Assembly: GCA_045660545.1 (NCBI GenBank)
Contig: JAZREA010000022.1
Coordinates: forward strand, 1-14,280
Length of the DNA: 14,280 bases
Reading direction: 5' to 3'
Source of the DNA: JAZREA01 sp045660545
GTDB taxonomy: Bacteria > Bacillota > Clostridia > Monoglobales > Firm-18
The notes beneath the pieces were generated by a model that did no database searches, was not told the DNA's origin, and worked only from the letters and a program-made list of their open reading frames with translations. Shown piece after piece: positions 1 to 7,125 of the stretch. Positions within the stretch are counted from its first letter, which is position 1, and each line of letters opens with the position of its first letter. Both the position numbers and the translations under genes were made by a program.

Positions 1-97
1 TCGCCATGTGGTGTAGGGCAATAGCGTCAACCTTTTTTAAATCAAGGGGACGAAGCTTGCCATTGATTATCTGGTCAGGTATCTTTACTATGTTCAC
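1..97 (-). CDS. N-acetylmuramoyl-L-alanine amidase (endolysin), N-terminal fragment
   Basis: Reading from a GTG start at 97-95, 32 codons stay open to the window edge. They translate as MNIVKIPDQIINGKLRPLDL followed by KKVDAIALHHMA. The stretch 'VDAIALHHMA' is the first beta strand plus first zinc-ligand histidine of the Amidase_2 (PGRP-like) fold, seen in many Firmicutes phage endolysins that open with a short 'G.LRP' turn. The enzyme would cut the amide between N-acetylmuramic acid and L-alanine in peptidoglycan at the end of infection. The start is supported by GGAGGT at 103-108, five bases upstream, and by the position directly after the holin stop (110-112). The catalytic and cell-wall-binding parts lie outside the window, so the full architecture is unknown. 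The family call rests on a short but characteristic segment. Confidence 0.8.
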   Translation of the reverse strand, partial: MNIVKIPDQIINGKLRPLDLKKVDAIALHHMA

Positions 98-109
98 GTC
101 TTACCTCCG

Positions 110-565
110 CTATTTGCCGTCGTTGTTTGCGCTCTCATTAATCCTTTGAGACGCAACCTCAAGGCCCTTTATCAAAAATTCCGGAACCCTTACGCCTATT
201 ACAACCAAGTTTTCTAAAATGGAGCGTATCTCGTTAACTATAAACGTCGCAAGCGTAATCCATCCTATAAACGCTGTAATTTCAAGGTCGATGCCTATAA
301 TTCCGCCCATCATGCCAAAGGAGTATGCGATAAAAAATGCAATCGCTATAACAAGCCAGTAACAGACCTTTTTTATAATTCCCTTAAGCCCCTCGGCAGA
401 GCTTGTAGTGTGTTTGATTCTCGCCTTAAATACGCCCGTTATGTAGTCTGCGACATTAAGGAGCAAAAAGGCAAAAAACAAAAACCAAAACTGCCCGAAT
501 ATTGCCGTCATTATGGCGACAGCTCCACCCCATAAAAAATTTATTTTTTGCATTACATTAGTCAT
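110..565 (-). CDS. phage holin, Holin_4_1 / TcdE-like family
   Basis: A 151-residue membrane protein that should form holes in the cytoplasmic membrane and release the downstream endolysin. Hydrophobic segments lie at about residues 10-24, 27-45, 66-85 and 95-112. The motif NVADYITGVFKA right after the second segment is typical of the Phage_holin_4 (Cph1/TcdE) family, and the total length is normal for it. The C-terminus is charged and ends NESANNDGK, as expected for a cytoplasmic tail. The chosen ATG (565-563) sits seven bases from GGAGGT at 573-578. A second in-frame Met four codons on could give a shorter form, as in dual-start holins, but it has no separate strong ribosome site. The amidase begins 12 bases after the stop, so this is a standard holin-endolysin pair. 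Confidence 0.9.
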   Translation of the reverse strand: MTNVMQKINFLWGGAVAIMTAIFGQFWFLFFAFLLLNVADYITGVFKARIKHTTSSAEGLKGIIKKVCYWLVIAIAFFIAYSFGMMGGIIGIDLEITAFIGWITLATFIVNEIRSILENLVVIGVRVPEFLIKGLEVASQRINESANNDGK

Positions 566-580
566 TATATATACCTCCCT

Positions 581-1303
581 TTATAAACTTTTGTATTTAA
601 CTTTTTTCATGTACATTCTGTTATGATAGTCCGCCCTGTACCCTAAGTCGAACTCGTCAGCAAGTCCAAAATACCCGTCTTTAAAATACTCTCTCATTGT
701 CTGCGAGCATTTTTCAAACTCATCAGGCGTAGCGTGTTTGGAGCTTTGGGGCAATCCCGTTGCGACTTGTATTTGGCTGTTGCGTTTTGTTTGTCCTTTT
801 TTATCAGGGTTAAGCACCCAAAGGATGCCGTTCTTGTCCACCAAATAAAGAGGCCTTTCGGATTTGTCCGCAAGCGTCCTGTCTGCGCTCGACATTTGCC
901 CGCTACAAACCCCGTGGCTGTGTATTCCTGCTGCCGCTTTTCTCGTTTCCTGTACACCTAAAACGACAGACGAATAATCTCCCACACGCAAAACTTCCCA
1001 ATAGTAGCCGTTTTCGTCCTTATGGATTAAGCCGGCAATCTCTTTTTCAATGTCGCAAGACATAGCGTTAAAGTGCATACCCCAGTCATAAGCGCACTCG
1101 TCTGCCGTTGCGAAATACTTTTTGCGGTTTGAAATAATAACCTCTTGTGTTTCTTGCTTCCATTCCACATTAAGCCCAAAGGCTTCGGCAATAAACCTTA
1201 TCGGAACAAATGTGCGATTATCTTTCGCAAACGGCGCAACGTCCATTGTTGTCTCTTTGCCGTCTTTGTTTAGGATTTTGCTGTTTAGTTTTAGTTTAAT
1301 CAT
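581..1303 (-). CDS. stalk domain plus DUF4329/JAMM-like metallopeptidase fusion
   Basis: 240 residues in two recognisable parts. Residues 1-59 match the copper amine oxidase N-terminal-like (stalk) domain, with the hallmark 'RTFVPIRFIAEAFGLNVEW'; in Firmicutes this is a surface-associated binding module. Residues about 62-165 resemble DUF4329 and show a full JAMM signature: E88 in 'EIAGLI', then H128-S-H130, seven residues, S138, two residues, D141. These residues normally bind a catalytic zinc in isopeptidases and in the tail-tip peptidase of lambda-type phages. Residues 166-240 are unassigned and lysine/tyrosine rich. No signal peptide is seen. It sits between the fibre and the holin, so it may be virion-borne and act on the cell surface, or act at lysis. 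The ribosome site is weak (GAGGA at 1316-1320, 12 bases away). Domain calls are firm by pattern; substrate and activity are inference. A JAB-fold domain that does not cleave peptides is the main alternative. Confidence 0.72.
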   Translation of the reverse strand: MIKLKLNSKILNKDGKETTMDVAPFAKDNRTFVPIRFIAEAFGLNVEWKQETQEVIISNRKKYFATADECAYDWGMHFNAMSCDIEKEIAGLIHKDENGYYWEVLRVGDYSSVVLGVQETRKAAAGIHSHGVCSGQMSSADRTLADKSERPLYLVDKNGILWVLNPDKKGQTKRNSQIQVATGLPQSSKHATPDEFEKCSQTMREYFKDGYFGLADEFDLGYRADYHNRMYMKKVKYKSL

Positions 1304-1327
1304 ACTTCCGATTCTTCCTCATTTAAT

Positions 1328-1356
1328 ATTATACTAATTAAAGATAATGCCATTAA
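1328..1356 (-). promoter_or_regulatory. possible weak promoter before the JAMM/lysis genes
   Basis: The 49-bp gap after the fibre stop holds a perfect TATAAT (1328-1333). It is preceded at 17 bp by TTAATG (1351-1356), which matches the -35 consensus in only three of six bases. It could give extra transcription of the JAMM, holin and amidase genes. The region is AT rich, so the match may be chance. Confidence 0.3.
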
Positions 1357-3872
1357 GAAGTAATAGGCACTACTCTTTTAACAGTTATTGCACCCATTGA
1401 TGAATAGTGAGAAACGACAATTTTTTCGACACCTTCTGGAACAACATATTCATAATCAACAACACTTACGTTTTCGGACGGCTGTTCAGGGTATGCTCTT
1501 ATAAAGTTGTCGTTTTCGTCATACTCTGCAATCATTGCCCAAAATTGTGTGTACGTTGATGTTATAAGGTATTTTTCACCTGCGTTAACTGTAAATGCCT
1601 CTGTCTTTATGCCACCATTTGTAACGACATCACCTGTATAGCCTATTCGTCCGGCGCTAATACCCAGCGTTGATGTTATGTCAACAATTTCTACCTCATC
1701 ATCATTATCGGCCGTGTCCGACGCCCAACGCCAAGAGACAGTTCCATCTACATTAAATTTAAGCTTCCTGTTACCCAAAATAACTTCTTCCGTTTGTTCG
1801 TTACCAATAACAACTTGGTTTGATTTTGTGGCTTTTGCTGCTTTGCCTATAACGACGCAGTTAGTTGCCCCGTCGGGATAGTCCGCTTGTCTGCCGATTA
1901 TGGTATTGAAATCACCTGTTGGTTGACCGCTTGCGTATGAGCCGATGAGGATATTTCGCGACCCCGTTTTGTTGTTTTCCCCCGCATGACAACCAACAAA
2001 AACATTATCATCGCCATTATTCATAACACCTGCATACGAACCGACTGAAACCGTCCGATTCCCGCTTTTTCCAGCCGCCGTTCCTATTGCAACATTATCC
2101 ACAACTCTTTCTGTGTGTCCTGTCATAGCTTTAACACCAACAGCAGTACAACGTGCAGCACTGTCAATGTAACCCATAGAATCAGCACCGATTGAAAGAT
2201 TGTCTTCACCATCATTTAGTTGTTGCATTGCAAACGTGCCAATACCAATGTTTCTATTACCTGAAATAAGGTTGTGAAGAACATTGTGACCTATTGCAAT
2301 TGTCCTGCTTGAATTGATGGCATTTGTCATAGTGTGTTCCGTTCCGATTACTACGTTCCAAAAGCCGGTTTTTAATCTTAAATTATTAAGATTTGTTATC
2401 ACATCACCATCAAACTCAAAAAATTCATTACTATTTTGCACAAGTGCTCTTGCTTGAAGATTGGTTATAGTACCTTCAAAGCGACTCTCAGGGGTTATCT
2501 TCAATCTGGCGTTGTTTGCTTTCACTCTAATAGCAACAGCAAATTTGTTTGTGCCATTGTACGTTTGGGTTAGCGCTTCATCACCAAAAGAAAGATAAAC
2601 CAAATCATCTGTTATGTCTTCACTTTCAAACGTAATTAACCAAACGTTCCCTGCTGTTGTGCCACCTAAGTTGAATTCGAGCGGAACTTTGTTTTCTGAA
2701 GGAGTTGCCCCTTTTGTGTGTTTAATGGTAACCCCATTTGTCGCATCTGTGGAGACTTCCCATCCTGCCGCCGTATTCGCTCTATCTGCTGTTAATATGT
2801 TCGGCCCAACCATAAATTTGGTGGTTGGAATAAGATGGACAGCATTCTTAATAACTTTTCGGGTTTCGTTCCCAACATTAGCAATGAAAGGCTCGTCGTC
2901 CTCCGACATAGGATTCTCTTCGTATATTTGGATGTTTTGTAAAAGTTCTGTTTCTGTAAGAGTACCATTAGCATTTTTGTTATAGTAATATACACACAAA
3001 TATTGAGAGTCTGCTAATGATTTTTTTCCGGTAAAATCAACATTTGAACAATCATATCCGTAAACAGTGCCATTATTCGCAGGGATATCAGCCGAAAATC
3101 CCACCGAAAATCTGTTATCAATTACTTTTCTTTTAACGTAATAGATAGTGTTTGGTTTGCAGGGAATGTATAAAGTCCTATAGTTTTCACCACTATGAAA
3201 ATTTGCGTGGTCAAAATATCCTTTAAAAACACTAACATTATTAGCATCTAACAGCTGTGTTGATGGATAAATTAAATATTTATCAATGGCATACCCACCT
3301 ATTGCGTAGAGATAATCTTCCATTTCCCCCTTATCTTCTTTAGTCCAATAGTCAACACCCCTTTGCGGGGTATAGCCGTCAGCTCCTTTGCTCCCTGTTT
3401 GCCCTTTGGGGATACCAAACTTTAGTTTTATATCTTTTTTCGTACCCACGTTCTCCACATAAGCCTGTTCGCCGGGTGCCAACGTTTCTGTACTGTCAAC
3501 CCCCACTGTTACCACATATACATTATCCGAAGACACTTCGCCAAGATTAATAAAGCTGTCAATATACACCTTTACAGGTTCGTATCTTTCGACATATCCC
3601 GTGTCGTCATACGCTTCGAATCCTACATAAAGAGTGCCCTTCGACATGTATTTGTCCTCAATCGGTACACTATACACACTGTCCGCAGGTTCTATGGCTT
3701 CCGTTACGTTTGAATTACCGTTTGCCGCCTTTATATAGGAGCGTACATTTTTGTCAGTTTCGATTTTCGCATCAATCTGCAAGGACACATTCTCCTGGTC
3801 AAAATATGCGCTGTTATCTTCCGCCGTCAATATCTTACCGCCCGCAGTATATGTAACGGTTATCTTTTTCAT
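1353..3872 (-). CDS. tail fibre / receptor-binding protein with YadA-like beta-roll
   Basis: An 839-residue modular fibre for host recognition. Residues 1-108 form a beta-rich N-terminal domain like BppU-type baseplate/fibre adaptors and probably attach it to the virion. Residues 150-176 are a short collagen-like Gly-X-Y stretch ending in the phage motif GYTPQRGVDYW. Residues about 196-345 and 350-495 look like beta-sandwich modules, perhaps carbohydrate binding. Residues 504-702 hold about twelve repeats of the type [RD]N-hydrophobic-IG-x-x-A, the left-handed beta-roll found in YadA/Hia trimeric adhesin heads, which predicts a trimer. Residues 715-839 are a further beta-rich terminal domain. 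The ribosome site is GAGGTGAT just upstream of the ATG; a nearer ATG at 3879 is out of frame. The middle and end look more AT rich than the N-terminus, suggesting module exchange. The structural role is likely; the receptor is unknown. Confidence 0.8.
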   Translation of the reverse strand: MKKITVTYTAGGKILTAEDNSAYFDQENVSLQIDAKIETDKNVRSYIKAANGNSNVTEAIEPADSVYSVPIEDKYMSKGTLYVGFEAYDDTGYVERYEPVKVYIDSFINLGEVSSDNVYVVTVGVDSTETLAPGEQAYVENVGTKKDIKLKFGIPKGQTGSKGADGYTPQRGVDYWTKEDKGEMEDYLYAIGGYAIDKYLIYPSTQLLDANNVSVFKGYFDHANFHSGENYRTLYIPCKPNTIYYVKRKVIDNRFSVGFSADIPANNGTVYGYDCSNVDFTGKKSLADSQYLCVYYYNKNANGTLTETELLQNIQIYEENPMSEDDEPFIANVGNETRKVIKNAVHLIPTTKFMVGPNILTADRANTAAGWEVSTDATNGVTIKHTKGATPSENKVPLEFNLGGTTAGNVWLITFESEDITDDLVYLSFGDEALTQTYNGTNKFAVAIRVKANNARLKITPESRFEGTITNLQARALVQNSNEFFEFDGDVITNLNNLRLKTGFWNVVIGTEHTMTNAINSSRTIAIGHNVLHNLISGNRNIGIGTFAMQQLNDGEDNLSIGADSMGYIDSAARCTAVGVKAMTGHTERVVDNVAIGTAAGKSGNRTVSVGSYAGVMNNGDDNVFVGCHAGENNKTGSRNILIGSYASGQPTGDFNTIIGRQADYPDGATNCVVIGKAAKATKSNQVVIGNEQTEEVILGNRKLKFNVDGTVSWRWASDTADNDDEVEIVDITSTLGISAGRIGYTGDVVTNGGIKTEAFTVNAGEKYLITSTYTQFWAMIAEYDENDNFIRAYPEQPSENVSVVDYEYVVPEGVEKIVVSHYSSMGAITVKRVVPITS

Positions 3873-3886
3873 TTTGCATCACCTCA

Positions 3887-4120
3887 CTAAGTTATTTTAG
3901 AATCAACATAAGTCTTTGTTGCATAATCCTTAAGCACCGAATCAATGTTTTTTACCCCTGTTATGTTAAAATCGATTTCTTTTACGTTTTGGCTCGTCAG
4001 ATGATTAAGGGTCTTTTTAATATCACGGCTAAGCTCAAAAATACATTCTGCAAGCTGACTTATAACCTCCCTTGTTGCAGGGTCGGTTATTTTGCTTGTG
4101 TTTATACTTTCTATTTTCAT
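3887..4120 (-). CDS. small phage structural protein, possible fibre linker
   Basis: 77 residues, not matched to a family I can name. Residues 15-45 are predicted helical with heptad-like hydrophobics (ISQLAECIFELSRDIKKTL), suggesting a coiled coil. The C-terminus 'DYATKTYVDSKIT' is a phrase common near the N-termini of phage tail fibres, where it leads into trimeric stalks. It lies between the nozzle-type protein (stop 10 bases upstream) and the fibre (start 14 bases downstream), all in one operon, so an adaptor between the tail tube and fibre is the simplest guess. A GGGGT ribosome site sits five to ten bases before the ATG. Confidence 0.6.
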   Translation of the reverse strand: MKIESINTSKITDPATREVISQLAECIFELSRDIKKTLNHLTSQNVKEIDFNITGVKNIDSVLKDYATKTYVDSKIT

Positions 4121-4130
4121 ACTCTACCCC

Positions 4131-6095
4131 TTATCTGTACACATTAAGGCTTGTCCCGCTGCGGTGCTTTGATGTACCCACAGAAACCTTGCCGTGAATG
4201 TCAAGGATTTTTGCGTTGCCTCTGCCTTTAAATTTAAGGGCAAAGCTGTCGCACTTTTTGATTCGCAGCTTAAAGTCAAACATCTCGTCGCGTTCAGCAG
4301 TCTTAACGGCCGTCCTCTTCCACTCTCCGCCGTCCTGTCTTACATACACTTCAAGTGTTGACTGTCTTTCCATATTTGCGCGTATCCAAAGCTTAGAGAG
4401 GTTTTTGCGTTCAGCGCTTGCGAAGGTGTAATTTTTTGTTTCAAACTCCCACTCTACAGTTTCCTCGCCCTCGTTGATTTTATAAATACCGTCATTACAC
4501 AAAATGTATAACGTGTTGGTGTCTTTATAAAGCATCCTTACATCCTCCGTATCCTCAATGTGCCACATCTGATAATATGTGTCGTAAACATATAGCTTTT
4601 TGCCGTCATACACATAATACTTTCTGCCGTCTGTTCCCGCCTTACAGCTTCCCGTTGTGTCTATGTCTACTGTATGGGATATAACCGTAGGCAATCCGCC
4701 GCTGTACCTCACTATGCCTTTAGGAGACGCCCAATATAAAATACCGCCTATTTCGCATATACTGTCGTTGTCTATACATCCGGTATTGCAAAGCTCTGTT
4801 ATTGTGTACGGCATAGAGCCGTACATTTCGTACACCAAATTCTTTTTGAAAAGCATTATCATATTGTTGTACACGCACATCCCCGTAAAGTCGCCCTCGC
4901 TTCCTACATCGGTAGCGTATGGACCTGTTGCATTCGTATTTCCCGCCTCGTCGACATATTCCCAGAAGTTTGAGAAATCACCCAAAGCCGAGGCTCTTAT
5001 ATCATTTCCCCTAACGCCTACTATGCGGTTGTTATATACTGTGCCGTAGTCAAGCGCCATTGAGGTTATTATGCTTTGCTCGTCCGTTCTTTCTAACTGC
5101 CATTGTCCTTTCCTTAAACGGTTTAAGTGGGTTTGGTAGGTATTAGCAAGTTTGTAAGAAATCCTCTTTCCGGCGTAGCCAATCCTAATTGTAATATAAT
5201 CTCCTTCTTCGAGTTTGAGCTCTTCGGGTATTTCGAGTGTAGCCTTTGTTGTGGGTTGTGTGTTTGTTGCTCCAAGCGTTGTTTGGAATGTATATCTTTC
5301 CTTCCCATCAGCATCCGTGTAAGTCTTGTCTTTGCCATCAGCATCGTACACCCTTCCTATCACCTTAAATTCATATTCAGAACCATATTCTTCCTCATCG
5401 TCTTCCTCATCGTCTATATCAAAAGTAACAGATATGCATATTTGACTTACATTAAGGTCTACGATATATAAATTCTCACTCATGATCCACACAGCCTTTT
5501 GGAAATATTCAGTTTCCGATACGTGTTCATACCTTTCCTCGTAATATTCACTATTTTTATTGATGCTCATTTGTACAGCTTTGCCAAATGAAAAAGGGTC
5601 TCTCATTGCATCAGGCTTGTTCTTTTCATCGATATATATCATGTTGGGAAAAAATACGGAAAACTTATCATAATTGGTCGTGCAGCTACACTTTGGTATC
5701 CTGACGTTCCGCAGGGTTACCTCTTCTTCGTCTGTGCCCTCTTCTGTGCTTGCATCACCTTCTGTGCTTGTGTCTTCTTCACCTGTTGTGTCCTCGTAGG
5801 TAAGTAACGTTTTTTCTCCCTTTTCGGTGTAAGCAAGGTACCCATCTGCATCTACAAAGTAGAGCCTGTCTCCCTCCACCTTGTATATACGCTGTATGCC
5901 CTCCTCAGAATGTATAAGCTTTCTCGGCCTTCTCGGGCTTGCGTAAGGGTAGTTGTCCGCAGACATATTTTTACAGTCCGCCATCTCGTAGTCGTTCTGA
6001 CCGCCCTCGAGCTTGTTAACCCCTGCCCAGTGCGTTATGTTAAAAGGAAACGTGGCAACTCTCGGAAGAGCTTCCTCGTGGTATTTTATTGCCAT
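4131..6095 (-). CDS. tail nozzle / stabilisation-type protein
   Basis: 654 residues, one of the large virion proteins. The N-terminus has the phrase 'DCKNMSADNYPYASPRRPRK', typical of a widespread Firmicutes phage family placed after the portal-coat-adaptor block and often named stabilisation protein. Residues about 330-560 contain repeated short beta motifs (for example 'KYYVYDGKKLYVYDTYYQMW' and 'LYILCNDGIYKI') that suggest a beta-propeller, as in T7 gp12 and P22 gp10 nozzles. I infer that it closes the short tail below the adaptor. Two acidic, low-complexity segments interrupt it, at about residues 100-126 and 225-241; the DNA there is built of small repeats. The start ATG is one base past the adaptor stop, with GGCGGTGG as ribosome site inside the adaptor's end, so translation is probably coupled. 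The C-terminal 'HRSGTSLNVYR' is basic. Confidence 0.7.
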   Translation of the reverse strand: MAIKYHEEALPRVATFPFNITHWAGVNKLEGGQNDYEMADCKNMSADNYPYASPRRPRKLIHSEEGIQRIYKVEGDRLYFVDADGYLAYTEKGEKTLLTYEDTTGEEDTSTEGDASTEEGTDEEEVTLRNVRIPKCSCTTNYDKFSVFFPNMIYIDEKNKPDAMRDPFSFGKAVQMSINKNSEYYEERYEHVSETEYFQKAVWIMSENLYIVDLNVSQICISVTFDIDDEEDDEEEYGSEYEFKVIGRVYDADGKDKTYTDADGKERYTFQTTLGATNTQPTTKATLEIPEELKLEEGDYITIRIGYAGKRISYKLANTYQTHLNRLRKGQWQLERTDEQSIITSMALDYGTVYNNRIVGVRGNDIRASALGDFSNFWEYVDEAGNTNATGPYATDVGSEGDFTGMCVYNNMIMLFKKNLVYEMYGSMPYTITELCNTGCIDNDSICEIGGILYWASPKGIVRYSGGLPTVISHTVDIDTTGSCKAGTDGRKYYVYDGKKLYVYDTYYQMWHIEDTEDVRMLYKDTNTLYILCNDGIYKINEGEETVEWEFETKNYTFASAERKNLSKLWIRANMERQSTLEVYVRQDGGEWKRTAVKTAERDEMFDFKLRIKKCDSFALKFKGRGNAKILDIHGKVSVGTSKHRSGTSLNVYR

Positions 6096-6096
6096 A

Positions 6097-6648
6097 CTAC
6101 CACCGCCTTATATTTTTAATTTTTTTCTTGACAGCCTTTGTCCCATCATCAAAGAGCGACATATATTTGTTCCACTCATTCAGCAGTATCTGTGCCAGCT
6201 GTACATCGTCAGTCTTTACAAGCTGATATCCTATGTACGACGGAATAGCAACGTGTGTATTCTCTGCAACCTCATATTCATATGAAGCAAGCTCTTCCTC
6301 CGACATTTTGGTTATGTCGCGCGGAAGTGCCCAGTAATATAAAACAAAGTCCCCCGTCTGCTTTATTACGATATAGCCGTCCTCTGCAATATAGTAGCTT
6401 ACGCCCTCGGTTTCGTCCTTTGCATCAACTAATCCTAACGGCGCAGTACGGTAAAAATCATCAGGAAGAGCCATTTTGTACGGAGCAGTTTCAACTGTAA
6501 TTTCCACTTTACGCACAATGTGTGTGCCGTGTGTCGCGATATACAGCTGCGCCTCATGTGCAAGCACCGGGAACAGCTTTGATTCATAGTCCGACTGTTC
6601 ACTGTCTGTTTTTAAAAATGCTATGTCAAGACTTTCTTTATAAGTCAT
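6097..6648 (-). CDS. head-tail adaptor (gp4 / T7 gp11-like)
   Basis: 183 residues, placed right after the head genes and before the nozzle-type protein. Size and layout fit the dodecameric adaptors of short-tailed phages (P22 gp4, T7 gp11), which bind under the portal ring: a helical N-terminus with 'ESKLFPVLAHEAQLYIATHG', a beta-rich middle containing 'YKMALPDDFYRTAPLGLVDA', and a helical C-terminus ending in basic KKKIKNIRRW. The family assignment rests on context and this pattern rather than on a diagnostic motif. The ribosome site AAGGAG (6657-6662) is strong and eight bases from the ATG, but it begins immediately after the U-run of a hairpin, so initiation and transcription of this gene may be controlled by that structure. 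Confidence 0.65.
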   Translation of the reverse strand: MTYKESLDIAFLKTDSEQSDYESKLFPVLAHEAQLYIATHGTHIVRKVEITVETAPYKMALPDDFYRTAPLGLVDAKDETEGVSYYIAEDGYIVIKQTGDFVLYYWALPRDITKMSEEELASYEYEVAENTHVAIPSYIGYQLVKTDDVQLAQILLNEWNKYMSLFDDGTKAVKKKIKNIRRW

Positions 6649-6660
6649 TAAATCATCTCC

Positions 6661-6693
6661 TTAAAAACCGTCTCCCGACGGAGCTGAAACGGT
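6661..6693 (-). terminator. hairpin plus U-run directly before the adaptor ribosome site
   Basis: On the minus strand ACCGTTTC (6693-6686) pairs with GAGACGGT (6674-6667), eight pairs with one G-U, loop 11 nt, followed by TTTTT (6667-6663) and then at once AAGGAG. It reads as an intrinsic terminator or attenuator. An inner alternative CTCC/GGAG with a GTCG loop is also possible. The loop and two stem bases are shared with the long inverted repeat at 6673-6683, so the two folds compete. Confidence 0.55.
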
Positions 6694-6734
6694 CCCAGAT
6701 ATTATTTATTGTTTTGAACTTTCCTCCGTCGGGA
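6673..6734. repeat. perfect 11-bp inverted repeat in the head/tail gap
   Basis: TCCCGACGGAG at 6673-6683 and its exact reverse complement at 6724-6734, with a 40-nt spacer. In the minus-strand RNA the first arm reached is the 6734-6724 one. Pairing of the two arms would hold the second arm away from the terminator-like hairpin at 6667-6693. The first arm can also pair over seven bases with either arm of the upstream terminator (6749-6755 or 6763-6769). Confidence 0.75.
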
Positions 6735-6740
6735 TGATTA

Positions 6741-6773
6741 AAGAAAAACGACGGAATGTTTCCATCCCGCCGT
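6741..6773 (-). terminator. intrinsic terminator after the head genes
   Basis: Minus-strand RNA reads ACGGCGGGAUG (6773-6763), GAAA loop (6762-6759), CAUUCCGUCGU (6758-6748), then UUUUUCUU. The stem is 11 continuous pairs with two G-U, capped by a stable GNRA-type tetraloop. It starts seven bases after the stop of the small beta-rich head gene. It should end or reduce transcription between the head genes and the tail genes, which fits a need for many coat copies and few tail copies. Confidence 0.85.
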
Positions 6774-6779
6774 AAATTA

Positions 6780-7112
6780 CTAAAGTTCTACAACCTGAAC
6801 TGTTGTACCTGTTGCGGAAGCTTTGATATTAACTGTGCCGTCTTTAAGGTTCTTAAACTTTGCGCTTTCAAGCACAACGCCTACCGTCTTGTTTGCCGGC
6901 ACGCTCACAGTTTCGTCTGCTACTGCCTGGATACCGGTACCCTTTGCAATAGTAAGCGTTACTGCCGAGCTTGCAGTCGATGTAATAAGAAGCAGTGTCA
7001 TTTCGTCCTTGCCGTTAAAATCAATATCCACTCCGGTCGTGGTAATGGCTGTTGCGGCAGGCAATTCAACAGCTGCGTTTCTTTTCATTTTTGTTTTAAC
7101 AATACTTGCCAT
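6780..7112 (-). CDS. putative head decoration protein
   Basis: 110 residues directly after the coat gene (13-base gap), preceded by an excellent GGAGGGG ribosome site. The sequence is nearly all beta strand and small residues, with alternating Thr/Val/Ala runs such as 'SSAVTLTIAKGTG' and a C-terminal 'GTTVQVVEL', and has no cysteine. Small, abundant, beta-rich proteins in this position are often capsid decoration or cement proteins, so that is my inference. I do not see a motif that names the family. A head-fibre or other outer-capsid role is possible. Its placement upstream of an intrinsic terminator, together with the coat gene, supports high expression. Confidence 0.6.
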   Translation of the reverse strand: MASIVKTKMKRNAAVELPAATAITTTGVDIDFNGKDEMTLLLITSTASSAVTLTIAKGTGIQAVADETVSVPANKTVGVVLESAKFKNLKDGTVNIKASATGTTVQVVEL

Positions 7113-7125
7113 CTTTTACCCCTCC

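Noticed and set aside
581..1303. Polymorphic toxin module because of the DUF4329-like domain
   Set aside because: No secretion or RHS repeats, no adjacent immunity gene, and its place between fibre and holin favours a phage structural or lysis role.
3872..3879. Alternative ATG just upstream of the fibre start
   Set aside because: It is out of frame with the long reading frame and lies at the edge of the ribosome site.
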